Shown piece by piece: positions 37,084 through 46,690 of a stretch of 60,062 nt of DNA; the first letter of the stretch is position 1, and each line of letters starts with the position of its first letter. The stretch is from Lachnospiraceae bacterium (GTDB lineage: Bacteria > Bacillota > Clostridia > Lachnospirales > Lachnospiraceae). A program made the position numbers and the translations under genes. The DNA lies in the NCBI GenBank assembly GCA_031263035.1, contig JAISGP010000117.1:1-60062 (forward strand), given 5' to 3'. Under the pieces are notes generated by a model, which did no database searches, was not told the DNA's origin, and worked only from the letters and a program-made list of their open reading frames with translations.

Positions 37084-37141
37084 CTTAAAATCAAAGATTT
37101 TTCGCTATGTTCGTCGTAAAAACATATTAAATTATGTGAAG
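37084..37141 (+). repeat. Multi-hairpin intergenic repeat, decayed copy C
   Basis: CTTAAAATCAAAGATTTTTCGCTA matches copy B, then GTTCGTCGTAAAAACATATTAAATTATG matches parts of copy A, but the hairpin arms are mostly lost. Confidence 0.6.
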
Positions 37142-37221
37142 TAAAAAATAAATTCTTACATAGTAGGTATATATTTATAAGAAAATGAGAGATATAGTTA
37201 ATAACTTCATATGATAATTAT

Positions 37222-37254
37222 AGAAAGAACCTTGAATTTTCAGGGTTCTTTCTT
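37222..37254 (+). terminator. Terminator hairpin, second copy
   Basis: AGAAAGAACCTTGAA / TTCAGGGTTCTTTCT, matching the hairpin at 34534 and thus part of the tandem duplication. Confidence 0.8.
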
Positions 37255-37443
37255 ACGTTTAGAGGATAACAGGTCTAGTTAATGAGGATAAAATGTTTTT
37301 TAACAAAGAAAAAAGTGTGTATTATTTGAGTATTTAGCAAAGATATATCTAGTATATGCCAAAAAAAGCAAAACAACCCCATTTTTATAAAATATAATAC
37401 ATTTATCAAAAGTTTTAAGAAAAATTTAAGGAGGAATAGTAAT

Positions 37444-39765
37444 ATGGAAAAAAGTAACAAAATTTCAGTAAATTATCTGTATAAAAGATTTCATATTTTT
37501 ATCTTTGCGATTACTTTGTTGATAGTTTTTGGTTTTGCATTAACATTTTCCAAAATAGAAGTTAAAGCATATGAAAACTTTGACCCAAATGGAAATTATA
37601 ATTTTACATTATATTTCAATGACGGAAGTAATCAAGAAAAAAGGGTTGGCTTTTATAAGGATAAAGCATTAACCCAGTGGATAGATGTAGATCCATCAGA
37701 ATCTTTTTGGGGTTTTGATAATGGTGATGGGAAAGATGATAGTACGACCATTATAGGAGATACCGGAGCTACAGGAGAACCAACCCTTACTTTTAACTGG
37801 GGGTTTTCATTTTATACTGATGCACCGGTAGCCTTTAGTTTATTAGGTGACGGGGTTAAATGTGAGAATTTAACAATTAAACTAAATAATAGCGTATATT
37901 TTAATGCAAATCCGACCGTAGGTACACTTCCAAATGTAAGTGAAAATGATGTGGAGAAACAAATAATAGGTATCGAGGCAAAAACTAAAAACAAAGAGGA
38001 TCCTAGCGATTATTATACAACTCTAAAAATTAAAGGATCTGGTTATTTTGGCTCACAAGCTTCATTTCAACCATATGATGAGAAGACTGGTTCACCAATA
38101 GAAGTTCCGAATGTAAAATGTACCGGAATTAGTACAGGTGCTATTATTAATGATTCTGGTAGTATTACATTAGCTCCGAATGTATCGACTTATACGATTG
38201 GAGCAATTGCTCGAGGTATTGTAGGAGATGTAACGATAAATAATGGTTATCTTCAAATGTATACTATGGTATCTTTAAATGATATTACATCTGAAGCTTA
38301 TGAAACCTATGGAGATTCTCTAGCATATGGTATCCTTGGAGATGTTATAGTTAACGGTGGAGGCGGTAGTTGTAATGTTGGAGGTGACGATGACGGGATT
38401 AGAGGATATGGCGTTTCCGGTAATATGCTTATAAAAGGGGGAAGCCTTTCATTCGAGGTAAGAGGCAATTCACAAAAAGGAAAATCTTTTGGTTCTATGA
38501 ATGGCTCAATTACTGTTGAAGATGGAGAGCTTTATCTACGAGTAAGTGGTTATGGAGTAGGTGCGGTTGGAATGGAATTATCAAAAAATCAACATTTTAT
38601 TTATAAAGGAGGTAATGTTGAAATTAGTGGGGGAAACTATGGCAATGTAATATATGATCCTGCTGATTTGGGAAAGATGGAAAGTGAGATAGATTATGAA
38701 ATTGGATTAGGATATAGCTCTGGGAATTACAATTCAGAAATTGTAGATAGAAAAATACCTATTAAACAATTTGATGTGCAAAATGCTTATACCATGCAGT
38801 TAAGGCCATATACTCCAGGTAGTGATTCCGGTAAAATAACCTATGACGAAAACGATATTAAGGCAGTAAATTCTATCATTGAAAACAACCCAAATATATC
38901 ATGGCAAAAAGATGAGCCAAAAACTTGGGATTTTTATGAAGGAAAAACTAAATGGGAACTAAATGATAGAGTTTTACATTTAAAGACAGTTGACTTATCA
39001 GGAGAAAAGTTATCATCAGCTTCAATAGATTTAGATGGTCAAAATTTGAATAATGGATTAAGTGAATTAACGAAATTAAACTTATCTAATAATAAGTCAT
39101 TAGGAACCGGAAGTATTCTTAATCTTAAAAAACTGTCTATGTTATTTATAGATAAATGTTCTTTAACATCCTTTGGATTAAAGAATTTAGATATAGATAG
39201 TTCAAGTTATTCAAAGGACTTATTTGATGGTAGTAATCAAGAAGTAAGTTTAACATTGGACGAAAGTTCTAAAGATAAATTTGAAACTACTGTTACATTA
39301 AATAATCCTATATTCTACCTTGATAATGAACATAAAAATGTAGCTACAGATATTTCTTATGAAGAGGGGAAACTTAATAGTTCAAATAGTAAATTAGCTA
39401 CAATCTACTATGTTGCTGAAACAGGAATTAAAGGTGCCAATATTGAAGGAAAGATGAATCTTACTTATAAAGTGCAATCTGAAGAACCTACTACTGTTAC
39501 CCCAAATGATGAAACAAATAAACCGGGGGATACTACTACAACTGTAAAACCTGAAGAAACTAATGTACCAAGTAAAACTCCGGACGTAACAATAGAAAAA
39601 GTCACTACTACTTCAGATAATACGAGTAAAAATAATAGTGGCACAAGTGGGGTAAGTACCGGAGATACTAGTAATACATTACCTTGGGTTATTCTATCAG
39701 TAGCTATGTTAGTTGTTGTTAGTACTATAGTAGTGAAGAAGATGAAAGATAAGGTTAAACACTAA
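37444..39765 (+). CDS. Surface protein with LRR-like segment and C-terminal TGD anchor, paralogue 2
   Basis: A 773-residue paralogue of the preceding gene, nearly identical over the first 45 residues, the LRR-like part and the last 60, and more diverged in the beta-solenoid middle. Layout is the same: signal segment 15-37, repeats, LRR-like units (LTKLNLSNNKSL, LSMLFIDKCSLT), an extended Thr-rich stalk with an extra TTTVKPEETN stretch, TGD at 739-741, helix, Lys tail. The upstream leader and downstream terminator are also copied, so the whole transcription unit was duplicated. Confidence 0.8.
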   Translation: MEKSNKISVNYLYKRFHIFIFAITLLIVFGFALTFSKIEVKAYENFDPNGNYNFTLYFNDGSNQEKRVGFYKDKALTQWIDVDPSESFWGFDNGDGKDDSTTIIGDTGATGEPTLTFNWGFSFYTDAPVAFSLLGDGVKCENLTIKLNNSVYFNANPTVGTLPNVSENDVEKQIIGIEAKTKNKEDPSDYYTTLKIKGSGYFGSQASFQPYDEKTGSPIEVPNVKCTGISTGAIINDSGSITLAPNVSTYTIGAIARGIVGDVTINNGYLQMYTMVSLNDITSEAYETYGDSLAYGILGDVIVNGGGGSCNVGGDDDGIRGYGVSGNMLIKGGSLSFEVRGNSQKGKSFGSMNGSITVEDGELYLRVSGYGVGAVGMELSKNQHFIYKGGNVEISGGNYGNVIYDPADLGKMESEIDYEIGLGYSSGNYNSEIVDRKIPIKQFDVQNAYTMQLRPYTPGSDSGKITYDENDIKAVNSIIENNPNISWQKDEPKTWDFYEGKTKWELNDRVLHLKTVDLSGEKLSSASIDLDGQNLNNGLSELTKLNLSNNKSLGTGSILNLKKLSMLFIDKCSLTSFGLKNLDIDSSSYSKDLFDGSNQEVSLTLDESSKDKFETTVTLNNPIFYLDNEHKNVATDISYEEGKLNSSNSKLATIYYVAETGIKGANIEGKMNLTYKVQSEEPTTVTPNDETNKPGDTTTTVKPEETNVPSKTPDVTIEKVTTTSDNTSKNNSGTSGVSTGDTSNTLPWVILSVAMLVVVSTIVVKKMKDKVKH

Positions 39766-39850
39766 AAAATGGTAGCTTAATGATTTGTATAGCAGATAAA
39801 GCTATAAAAAATATAAGATTAAATACTAGAAAAACTACATACAATAATAC

Positions 39851-39883
39851 AGAAAGAGCCTTGAATTTTCAAGGTTCTTTCTT
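39851..39883. terminator. Terminator hairpin, third copy
   Basis: AGAAAGAGCCTTGAA / TTCAAGGTTCTTTCT, abutting the end of the minus-strand RpiR gene, which may share it. Confidence 0.8.
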
Positions 39884-40741
39884 TTAGTACAACTCATGTA
39901 CATCCAGGTACTTATCAATTTTTTCCAATCTAGCATCTAAATCATTTACCTTATGGCTAATGGTATCAAGTAAGGCTTCATTTACAAATTGCACTGCTAC
40001 AAGAGAGTTAAAGAATGCATTACTATCTACAGGAACTGTAAGAAGTATGTCAGCAAATTTAGCAAGAGCTCCACTTGGCTTATCAGTAATAATTATAATT
40101 TTAGCTCCAGAGTCCTTTGCCATTTGGCAAGTTAATTCATCAATAGAAGAGTATCTTGGGAAACTATATACTAAAAGACAATCTTCTTCACTGATATTGC
40201 ACATCATATCGAAGGGTGAACATACCGGAGAACTAATCTGTATTATATTAGGGAGCATATGTGTAAGGTATAGAACAGCGAAATCAGCTTGGCAAGCATT
40301 GCTTCGTGTGCCTAAAAGATACTTGGTTTTACTTTTAATAAGTAAGTCTGCCGCTTCCTCAAAAGTTGAAATACTATTTTCAGATAAAACAGCTTCTATA
40401 TTTTTAGCAGCATTTTTATAATGCTCATGCATATATTCAGAAGCATTTTTTAGTTTGGTGCTTTTAGCAAGACGTTGTGCAGGAATGGTTATAGCACTGC
40501 TAATGCTAAGAACTTTGTCCTGATACCCTTTTTGCAAATCTCTTCGAAATGTCATAAATCCGTCATAGCCTAATTTCCGACTAAATCGAATTACTGTAGA
40601 TTCGCTTACCCCTGCTTCTTCAGCTATTTGAGTGGAAGTCATGAAACAAGCACTTCCGCTATTATTTAAAATATACTCGGCTATCATCATCTCTGCCTTG
40701 GTTAAGGAAGAAGAATGAATTAAATCTTGAATTTCTTTCAC
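39884..40741 (-). CDS. RpiR/MurR-family transcriptional regulator
   Basis: A 285-residue regulator with an N-terminal HTH (about 15-75: TSTQIAEEAGVSESTVIRFSRKLGYDGF) and a C-terminal SIS sugar-phosphate-binding domain (about 120-260). Such proteins usually sense phosphosugars. The start is taken as GTG 40741, nine bases after AAAGGAG, not the ATG at 40798, which lacks a ribosome site. It is divergent from ald across a 660-base gap; its target is not known. Confidence 0.88.
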   Translation of the reverse strand: MKEIQDLIHSSSLTKAEMMIAEYILNNSGSACFMTSTQIAEEAGVSESTVIRFSRKLGYDGFMTFRRDLQKGYQDKVLSISSAITIPAQRLAKSTKLKNASEYMHEHYKNAAKNIEAVLSENSISTFEEAADLLIKSKTKYLLGTRSNACQADFAVLYLTHMLPNIIQISSPVCSPFDMMCNISEEDCLLVYSFPRYSSIDELTCQMAKDSGAKIIIITDKPSGALAKFADILLTVPVDSNAFFNSLVAVQFVNEALLDTISHKVNDLDARLEKIDKYLDVHELY

Positions 40742-41406
40742 TGTAAACCACTCCTTTTTCTGAAAATTATATACATATCTTAACTTAATTATGGGCAAAA
40801 TAAAACCCTTTTATAATTAAATTGAAAATTTTTATTCAAAACGACTAAAAAACTGAAGAAATTATTGGCAAATTTTCAAGGTAGTATAATCATAGAAGAA
40901 AAAATTTTTATTGTGAAAATATACAAAGTTTCTTCTTCAAAATAAAAAAGCGAATAATATAAATCAATAACATAAGAAAAATATAAAGTCGCTTTTGAGA
41001 ATTGTATTCAAAAGACATGAAAAATATGTTTGAAACTGTTTGAAATATAAAAGCATTGAATAAAATAAACACATTCAAACATTATAAGACACATAAAAAC
41101 ATAGACAATTATTTGTTTAACCAAGAAATAAATTGAAAAGTTAGAAAATAAACAGGACTTGATAGTACAATTCGGTTGTGATAGTATAATCGTATCAATA
41201 AATGAATTATTTTTTTCAGAAAGTTTCGATTTCGAATAAACGTATTCAAAACGAAAACAGATATAGCAATAAAAGCTATATAATATGGAGTAGTTTTGAG
41301 TATATCCCTGTATTTATTTGCAATTAGAGCTGAAAAAATAAGTTCGTTTACCTACCATCATAGTGATGGAGGAGTGAGATTCATACAATAGGAGGAAATA
41401 TAAGAA
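40742..41406. other. Long intergenic region between RpiR gene and ald
   Basis: No gene. It is AT-rich and holds several ATTCAAA/TTTGAA-type words, for example GAATAAACGTATTC (inverted repeat, about 41236-41249), TTTGAAACTGTTTGAAA (about 41030-41046) and ATTCAAAACG near 40834 and 41245. A plus-strand promoter with TTGATA and TATAAT (about 41159-41187) fits ald. The repeated words may be sites for the RpiR protein; this is inference. Confidence 0.45.
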
Positions 41407-42522
41407 ATGAAAGTTGGATGCGTAAAAGAGATTAAAGTTCAAGAGTATCGTGTTGGAATGACACCAGACACAGTTAAGAGCTATGTTCAAGCTGGACACG
41501 AAGTTCTTATTGAAAAAAGTGCTGGACTTGGTTCAGGATTCTCAGATGCAGAATATGAAGCAGCTGGAGCAAAACTTATTGATACAGCTAAAGAAGTTTG
41601 GGATTCAGTTGATATGATGGTTAAAGTTAAAGAACCACTTCCAGAGGAATACAAATTATTCCATGAAGATCTTATTCTTTATACATACCTTCACATTGCA
41701 GCAGACAAACCTCAAATGGATGCTTTAATGGAAGGAAAAGTTAAAGGTGTTGCTTATGAAACACTTATTGAAAGAGATGGAAGTACTCCACTTCTTGCTT
41801 GTATGAGCCAAATAGCTGGTAAATTATCAATTCAAGAAGGTGCTAAATACTTAGAGAAAATCTTCGGTGGTGAAGGTGTTCTTCTTGGTGGTGTTGTTGG
41901 TACTCCAAAAGCTAAAGTTGTTATCTTAGGTGCTGGTTCTGTTGGAACAAACGCTTGTAAGATGGCTGTTGGACTTGGTGCTGACGTTACAATTTTAGAC
42001 GTTAATCTTAAGAGACTTGAATATTTAGATGATATCTTTGGAGCAAGAATTCAAACACTTTACTCTACAGATGTTAACATTGAAAAAGCTTGTGCTGACG
42101 CTGACCTTGTTATTGGTTCTGTTCTTATCCCAGGACATGCAGCTCCAAAGCTTTTCAAAGCTAAATATCTTAAAGAGATGCGTGATGGTTCTGTATTCGT
42201 AGACGTTGCTATCGACCAAGGTGGTTCAGGTGAAACCTCTCACGTTACATATCATGATGATCCTATTTATGTAGTTGACGGTGTTGTACATTATTGTGTA
42301 GGAAATATGCCAGGTGCTGTTCCAAGAACATCTACAATTTCTCTTACAAATGCTACACTTAAATACGGTCTTCAAATTGCAAATAAAGGTCTTGAACTTG
42401 CTTGTGAAGAAAACCCAGTTATCTTCTCTGCAATCAATACATACAAAGGAAAACTTACAAATGCAGCTGTTGCTGATAGCTATGCTGATTATGAGTATAC
42501 AGATGTTAAAACTCTTTTCTAA
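41407..42522 (+). CDS. ald: Alanine dehydrogenase
   Basis: A 371-residue NAD-dependent enzyme interconverting alanine with pyruvate and ammonium. Family marks are KEIKVQEYRVGMTP at the start, the pyruvate-binding Lys in VKVKEP (about 74-79), the catalytic His in YTYLHIAAD, and the nucleotide motif ILGAGSVGTNA (about 176-186). Length is complete. AGGAGG precedes the ATG. Codon choice is biased toward the T- and C-ending forms seen in highly expressed genes here, as in the peptidase genes. Confidence 0.96.
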   Translation: MKVGCVKEIKVQEYRVGMTPDTVKSYVQAGHEVLIEKSAGLGSGFSDAEYEAAGAKLIDTAKEVWDSVDMMVKVKEPLPEEYKLFHEDLILYTYLHIAADKPQMDALMEGKVKGVAYETLIERDGSTPLLACMSQIAGKLSIQEGAKYLEKIFGGEGVLLGGVVGTPKAKVVILGAGSVGTNACKMAVGLGADVTILDVNLKRLEYLDDIFGARIQTLYSTDVNIEKACADADLVIGSVLIPGHAAPKLFKAKYLKEMRDGSVFVDVAIDQGGSGETSHVTYHDDPIYVVDGVVHYCVGNMPGAVPRTSTISLTNATLKYGLQIANKGLELACEENPVIFSAINTYKGKLTNAAVADSYADYEYTDVKTLF

Positions 42523-42554
42523 TAGTTCATATAAGTATGATTTTTAAATAATTG

Positions 42555-42596
42555 ACATCCGGTGGCTTACAACTTATTGTAAAAACCACCGGATGT
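42555..42596 (+). terminator. Terminator after ald
   Basis: ACATCCGGTGG / CCACCGGATGT with a 20-base loop. A second hairpin, ATAGCCTTAGAT / ATCTAAGGCTAT, lies at 42688-42720. Confidence 0.75.
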
Positions 42597-42847
42597 TTAG
42601 TTTTACAGATTTTGATAGAAACAATTAATAATAAAAGTTTTTAAAAATTGGTATGTTTTATATATTTAGATTTACTACTCGCATATTATAGCCTTAGATG
42701 ATTTTCATATCTAAGGCTATTGATATTAATAATGTTTTTTTATTCAAAAAATATATTGTCTAGAAATTTACTTATAAGTATAAGTGAATTTGCTGTATAT
42801 ATAAGTAAATTTCTGTATTTAAATTAATAAATAATAAAAATCAATAC

Positions 42848-42876
42848 TTGACTACAATAGAAAAAAACTATATAAT
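42848..42876 (+). promoter_or_regulatory. Promoter of the ileS T-box transcript
   Basis: TTGACT (42848-42853), 17 bases, TATAAT (42871-42876). Confidence 0.8.
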
Positions 42877-42889
42877 ATTTTTTTAATAG

Positions 42890-43132
42890 GTTTAAAAGTA
42901 ATGACTAAGACAGTAGGTATTTAGCGAAGGTTTTAGCGAGCTCATGATGGTGAAAGATGAGTATTAGTAGCTTATATTCGAAGATCACTTAGGAACTGGA
43001 ACTATGAAACACAAGCTAGTAGTGGATTCCCGGAGATTCTCCCGTTATAGAGAAGATGTATGGTGGTACATTTAAGGTGGTTAAACGATGAGTATACAGG
43101 CTTTCGTCCTTAAAGGGACGGAAGCCTTTTTT
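42890..43132 (+). ncRNA. T-box riboswitch sensing tRNA-Ile
   Basis: The likely specifier is ATC at 42984-42986, followed by ACTTAGGA as in the aspS T-box. A T-box-like AAGGTGGTTAAACG at 43074-43087 is followed by terminator GGCTTTCGTCC / GGGACGGAAGCC (43099-43126) and six T. A second GGTGGTAC word lies about 14 bases earlier (43062-43069). Ile specificity fits the downstream gene. Confidence 0.9.
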
Positions 43133-43241
43133 GATACAAATGTATTTACCTATAATGAAACTAGAGTTACAGATTAATGTTATAAGATTTATTTGCAATT
43201 AGCGTGTTTAAGAGTATTAAAAGATTAGAAAGGAATAGACA

Positions 43242-46200
43242 ATGTACAAGAAGGTTAACACGGATTTAAATTTTGTTGAGAGAGAAAAAGAAGTAGAAAA
43301 ATTTTGGGAAGAAAAGGATATTTTTAAGAAGAGTATGGAGGAAAGAGAAGGAAGTCCTATGTATACTTTCTATGACGGACCTCCAACTGCAAATGGAAAA
43401 CCTCATATAGGTCATGTTCTTACTCGTGTAATTAAAGATATGATTCCAAGATATAGAACAATGAAAGGTTATGAGGTTCCACGAAAAGCCGGTTGGGATA
43501 CTCATGGACTTCCTGTTGAAATAGAAGTAGAAAAAGCTCTTGGGCTTGATGGAAAAGAACAAATTGAAGAGTATGGCATGGAGCCATTTATTAAACAATG
43601 TAAAGAAAGTGTTTGGAAATATAAGGGTATGTGGGAAGATTTCTCAAATACAGTTGGTTTTTGGGCAGATATGGAACACCCATATGTTACCTATGACAAT
43701 AATTTTATTGAGTCAGAGTGGTGGGCTTTAAAGCAGATATGGGAAAAGGGATTACTATATAAAGGATTTAAAATTATACCTTATTGCCCAAGATGTGGTA
43801 CTCCACTTTCAGCACAAGAAGTTGCCCAAGGGTATAAAGATGTAAAAGAACGTTCTGCTATTGTAAGATTTAAAGTTAAGGATGAAGATGCATATATTCT
43901 TGCGTGGACAACAACTCCTTGGACTCTTCCATCTAATGTGGGACTTTGTGTTAATCCAAATGAAGCATATTCAAAAGTAAAATGTAATGATGGTTATACT
44001 TATATTCTTGCAGAAGAATTACTTGATACAGTTTTAGGAAGATTTACAGAATATGATGAAGATGGCAATGTAACCAAGAAAGCATATGAAGTTATTGAAA
44101 CATATATTGGTAAAGACTTAGAATATAAAGAATATGAACCTCTTTTTGATGGAGCAAAGGCAGCAGCTGATAAGCAACGTAAAAAAGGTTTCTATGTAGT
44201 TACAGATAATTATGTAACTCTTACAGATGGCACAGGAGTTGTACATGTGGCACCAGCCTTTGGTGAAGATGATAATAGAGTCTGCTCAAGATATGATATG
44301 CCATTTTTACAATTTGTTGATTTAAAAGGTAATATGACAGATGATACTCCATTTGCAGGAATTTTTGTAAAGAAAGCAGATCCACTTGTTCTTAAAAATC
44401 TTGAAGAGAGAAGTTTACTCTTTGACGCTCCAAATTTTGAACATAGTTATCCTCATTGTTGGAGATGTGATACACCATTAATCTATTATGCAAGAGACTC
44501 TTGGTTCATAAGAATGACTGAAGTTAAGGATAGATTAATTGCAAATAATAATACAATTAATTGGATTCCTGAAAGTATTGGAAAAGGTCGTTTTGGCGAC
44601 TGGATTGAAAATGTTCAGGATTGGGATGTATCTCGTGAAAGATACTGGGGTACACCTCTTAATATTTGGGAATGTGAATGTGGACATCGCCATAGCATTG
44701 GCAGTATAGAAGAATTAAAATCTATGAGTCCAAATTGCCCAGATAATATTGAACTACATCGTCCATACATTGACGAAGTAACTATTACATGCCCAGAGTG
44801 CGGTAAGCAGATGCATCGTGTACCTGAAGTAATTGATTGTTGGTTTGATAGTGGTTCAATGCCATTTGCACAACATCATTATCCATTTGAAAATAAGGAT
44901 ATATTTGAGAAGCAATTTCCGGCTGATTTTATTTCAGAAGCTGTTGACCAAACCCGTGGTTGGTTTTATTCACTTCTTGCTATATCAACCCTTATTTTCG
45001 ATAAGGCACCATATAAGAATGTTATAGTTTTAGGCCATGTTCAAGATGAAAACGGTCAGAAGATGAGTAAATCTAAAGGAAATGCTGTAGATCCTTTTGA
45101 TGCTCTTGAAAAATACGGTGCAGATGCTATACGTTGGTACTTCTATATTAATTCAGCACCATGGCTACCTAATAAATTCCATGGTAAAGCTGTAGTTGAA
45201 GGTCAACGTAAATTCATGGGAACATTATGGAATACCTATGCATTCTTTGTATTATATGCAAATATAGATAATTTTGATGCAACTAAATATGCTCTTGAAT
45301 ATGATAAATTACCTGTAATGGATAAATGGCTTTTGTCAAAACTTTCTACAGTTATTAAATCAGTAGATGATGATTTAGCAAATTATAGAATTCCAGAAGC
45401 AGCAAGAACTCTTCAAACATTTGTAGATGATATGTCAAACTGGTATGTTAGAAGATCTCGTGAAAGATTCTGGGCTAAGGGAATGGAACAAGATAAGATT
45501 AATGCTTATATGACACTTTATACAGCTCTTGTTGAAATATGTAAGGCAGCAGCTCCTATGATTCCATTTATGACAGAAGAGATTTACCAAAATCTTGTAA
45601 GAAGTATTGATAATGATGCTCCACTTAGTATTCATTTAACTGACTTCCCAGAAATTCATGAAGAGTGGATAGATGAAGATTTAGAAAAATATATGGATGA
45701 AGTTCTTAGACAAGTTGTTATGGGTAGAGCTTGTAGAAATGCTGCAAATATTAAAAACCGTCAGCCAATTGGAAAAATGTATGTTAAATCAGATATAATT
45801 CTTCCGGAGTTTTTCCAAGATATAGTTACAGAAGAATTAAATGTAAAAGAAATAGATTGTAACTGCGATATTTCATCTTTTATTTCATATTCATTTAAGC
45901 CACAACTTAAAACAGTTGGACCTAAATATGGTAAACTTGTTGGAAAAATTGGCCAGGCTTTAAAAGAGATAAATGGTAATCTAGCTTATGATGAACTTAA
46001 AAGAGAAGGCTCATTAACTCTTCATATTGGTGACGAAGATGTAGTACTTTATGAAGAAGATTTATTGATTGATAGTGCTCAGGTTGAAGGCTATGTTTCA
46101 GATTCTGATAACGGAGTTACTGTTGTACTTTACACAGAATTAGATGAAGGACTTCTTGAAGAAGGATTTGTTCGTGAAGTTGTTAGTAAAGTTCAAACCA

Positions 46201-46430
46201 TGAGAAAAGAAGCTGACTTTGAGGTAACTGATCATATTGTAATTACATATAATGGTTCAGATAAGGTAAATGAAATCTTTGATAAGAATGGTAAAGAGAT
46301 TGCTGCTGATACTCTTGCAGAACATATAGTAGATGATGAACCAAAAGGATATGTAAAAGAGTGGAATATTAACGGAGAAAAGGTAAAACTTGGAGTTGAA
46401 AAAGTAAAGCCTTATGTTATGGAGCTGTAG
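43242..46430 (+). CDS. ileS: Isoleucyl-tRNA synthetase (long, IleS2-like)
   Basis: A 1062-residue class I synthetase with HIGH (PPTANGKPHIGH, about 46-57), KMSKS in GQKMSKSKGN, an editing CP1 domain with WTTTPWTLPSN and GTGVVHVAPAFGEDD, and Cys pairs in YCPRCG, WRCD and CPECG. The length and the HGLPVEIEVEKALG form resemble the eukaryote-like IleS2 type, not the usual bacterial enzyme of about 930 residues. Members of that type are often insensitive to mupirocin; for this gene that is inference. It is controlled by the Ile T-box. Confidence 0.95.
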   Translation: MYKKVNTDLNFVEREKEVEKFWEEKDIFKKSMEEREGSPMYTFYDGPPTANGKPHIGHVLTRVIKDMIPRYRTMKGYEVPRKAGWDTHGLPVEIEVEKALGLDGKEQIEEYGMEPFIKQCKESVWKYKGMWEDFSNTVGFWADMEHPYVTYDNNFIESEWWALKQIWEKGLLYKGFKIIPYCPRCGTPLSAQEVAQGYKDVKERSAIVRFKVKDEDAYILAWTTTPWTLPSNVGLCVNPNEAYSKVKCNDGYTYILAEELLDTVLGRFTEYDEDGNVTKKAYEVIETYIGKDLEYKEYEPLFDGAKAAADKQRKKGFYVVTDNYVTLTDGTGVVHVAPAFGEDDNRVCSRYDMPFLQFVDLKGNMTDDTPFAGIFVKKADPLVLKNLEERSLLFDAPNFEHSYPHCWRCDTPLIYYARDSWFIRMTEVKDRLIANNNTINWIPESIGKGRFGDWIENVQDWDVSRERYWGTPLNIWECECGHRHSIGSIEELKSMSPNCPDNIELHRPYIDEVTITCPECGKQMHRVPEVIDCWFDSGSMPFAQHHYPFENKDIFEKQFPADFISEAVDQTRGWFYSLLAISTLIFDKAPYKNVIVLGHVQDENGQKMSKSKGNAVDPFDALEKYGADAIRWYFYINSAPWLPNKFHGKAVVEGQRKFMGTLWNTYAFFVLYANIDNFDATKYALEYDKLPVMDKWLLSKLSTVIKSVDDDLANYRIPEAARTLQTFVDDMSNWYVRRSRERFWAKGMEQDKINAYMTLYTALVEICKAAAPMIPFMTEEIYQNLVRSIDNDAPLSIHLTDFPEIHEEWIDEDLEKYMDEVLRQVVMGRACRNAANIKNRQPIGKMYVKSDIILPEFFQDIVTEELNVKEIDCNCDISSFISYSFKPQLKTVGPKYGKLVGKIGQALKEINGNLAYDELKREGSLTLHIGDEDVVLYEEDLLIDSAQVEGYVSDSDNGVTVVLYTELDEGLLEEGFVREVVSKVQTMRKEADFEVTDHIVITYNGSDKVNEIFDKNGKEIAADTLAEHIVDDEPKGYVKEWNINGEKVKLGVEKVKPYVMEL

Positions 46431-46500
46431 ATATTCAATTAAGTCTAGAATGATTAAATATAGTTCTAGTTGGCAAGTTTGAATAATAGTAAATAATTAT

Positions 46501-46548
46501 AATAGTGCAAATATTAGAGATAAATACTAGTATTTGCACTATTTTTTT
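46501..46548 (+). terminator. Terminator after ileS
   Basis: AATAGTGCAAATA / TATTTGCACTATT with a T run of seven. Confidence 0.85.
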
Positions 46549-46690
46549 GAATTTAAAATTAATTATGGAGAATGGAGTGTTTCTATAGATATAAGTACAA
46601 CTATGTAAAACATGGACAGATTGTTTTAAAGAAAAATAAGTAAACCCCTTGATAACAGTTATTTTTAGTGAAAAGCAATACAGATTGTCA

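Noticed and set aside
34755..39765. Classical LPxTG wall anchors on the surface proteins
   Set aside because: No LPxTG-like motif is present; only the TGD-helix-Lys tail is seen.
39960..40421. 153-codon plus-strand frame opposite the RpiR gene
   Set aside because: It lies fully antisense to a clear regulator gene, has no ribosome site and no recognisable protein features.
43266..43598. 110-codon minus-strand frame opposite ileS
   Set aside because: It is antisense to the conserved HIGH region of ileS and has Phe/His/Ser-rich composition typical of a shadow frame.
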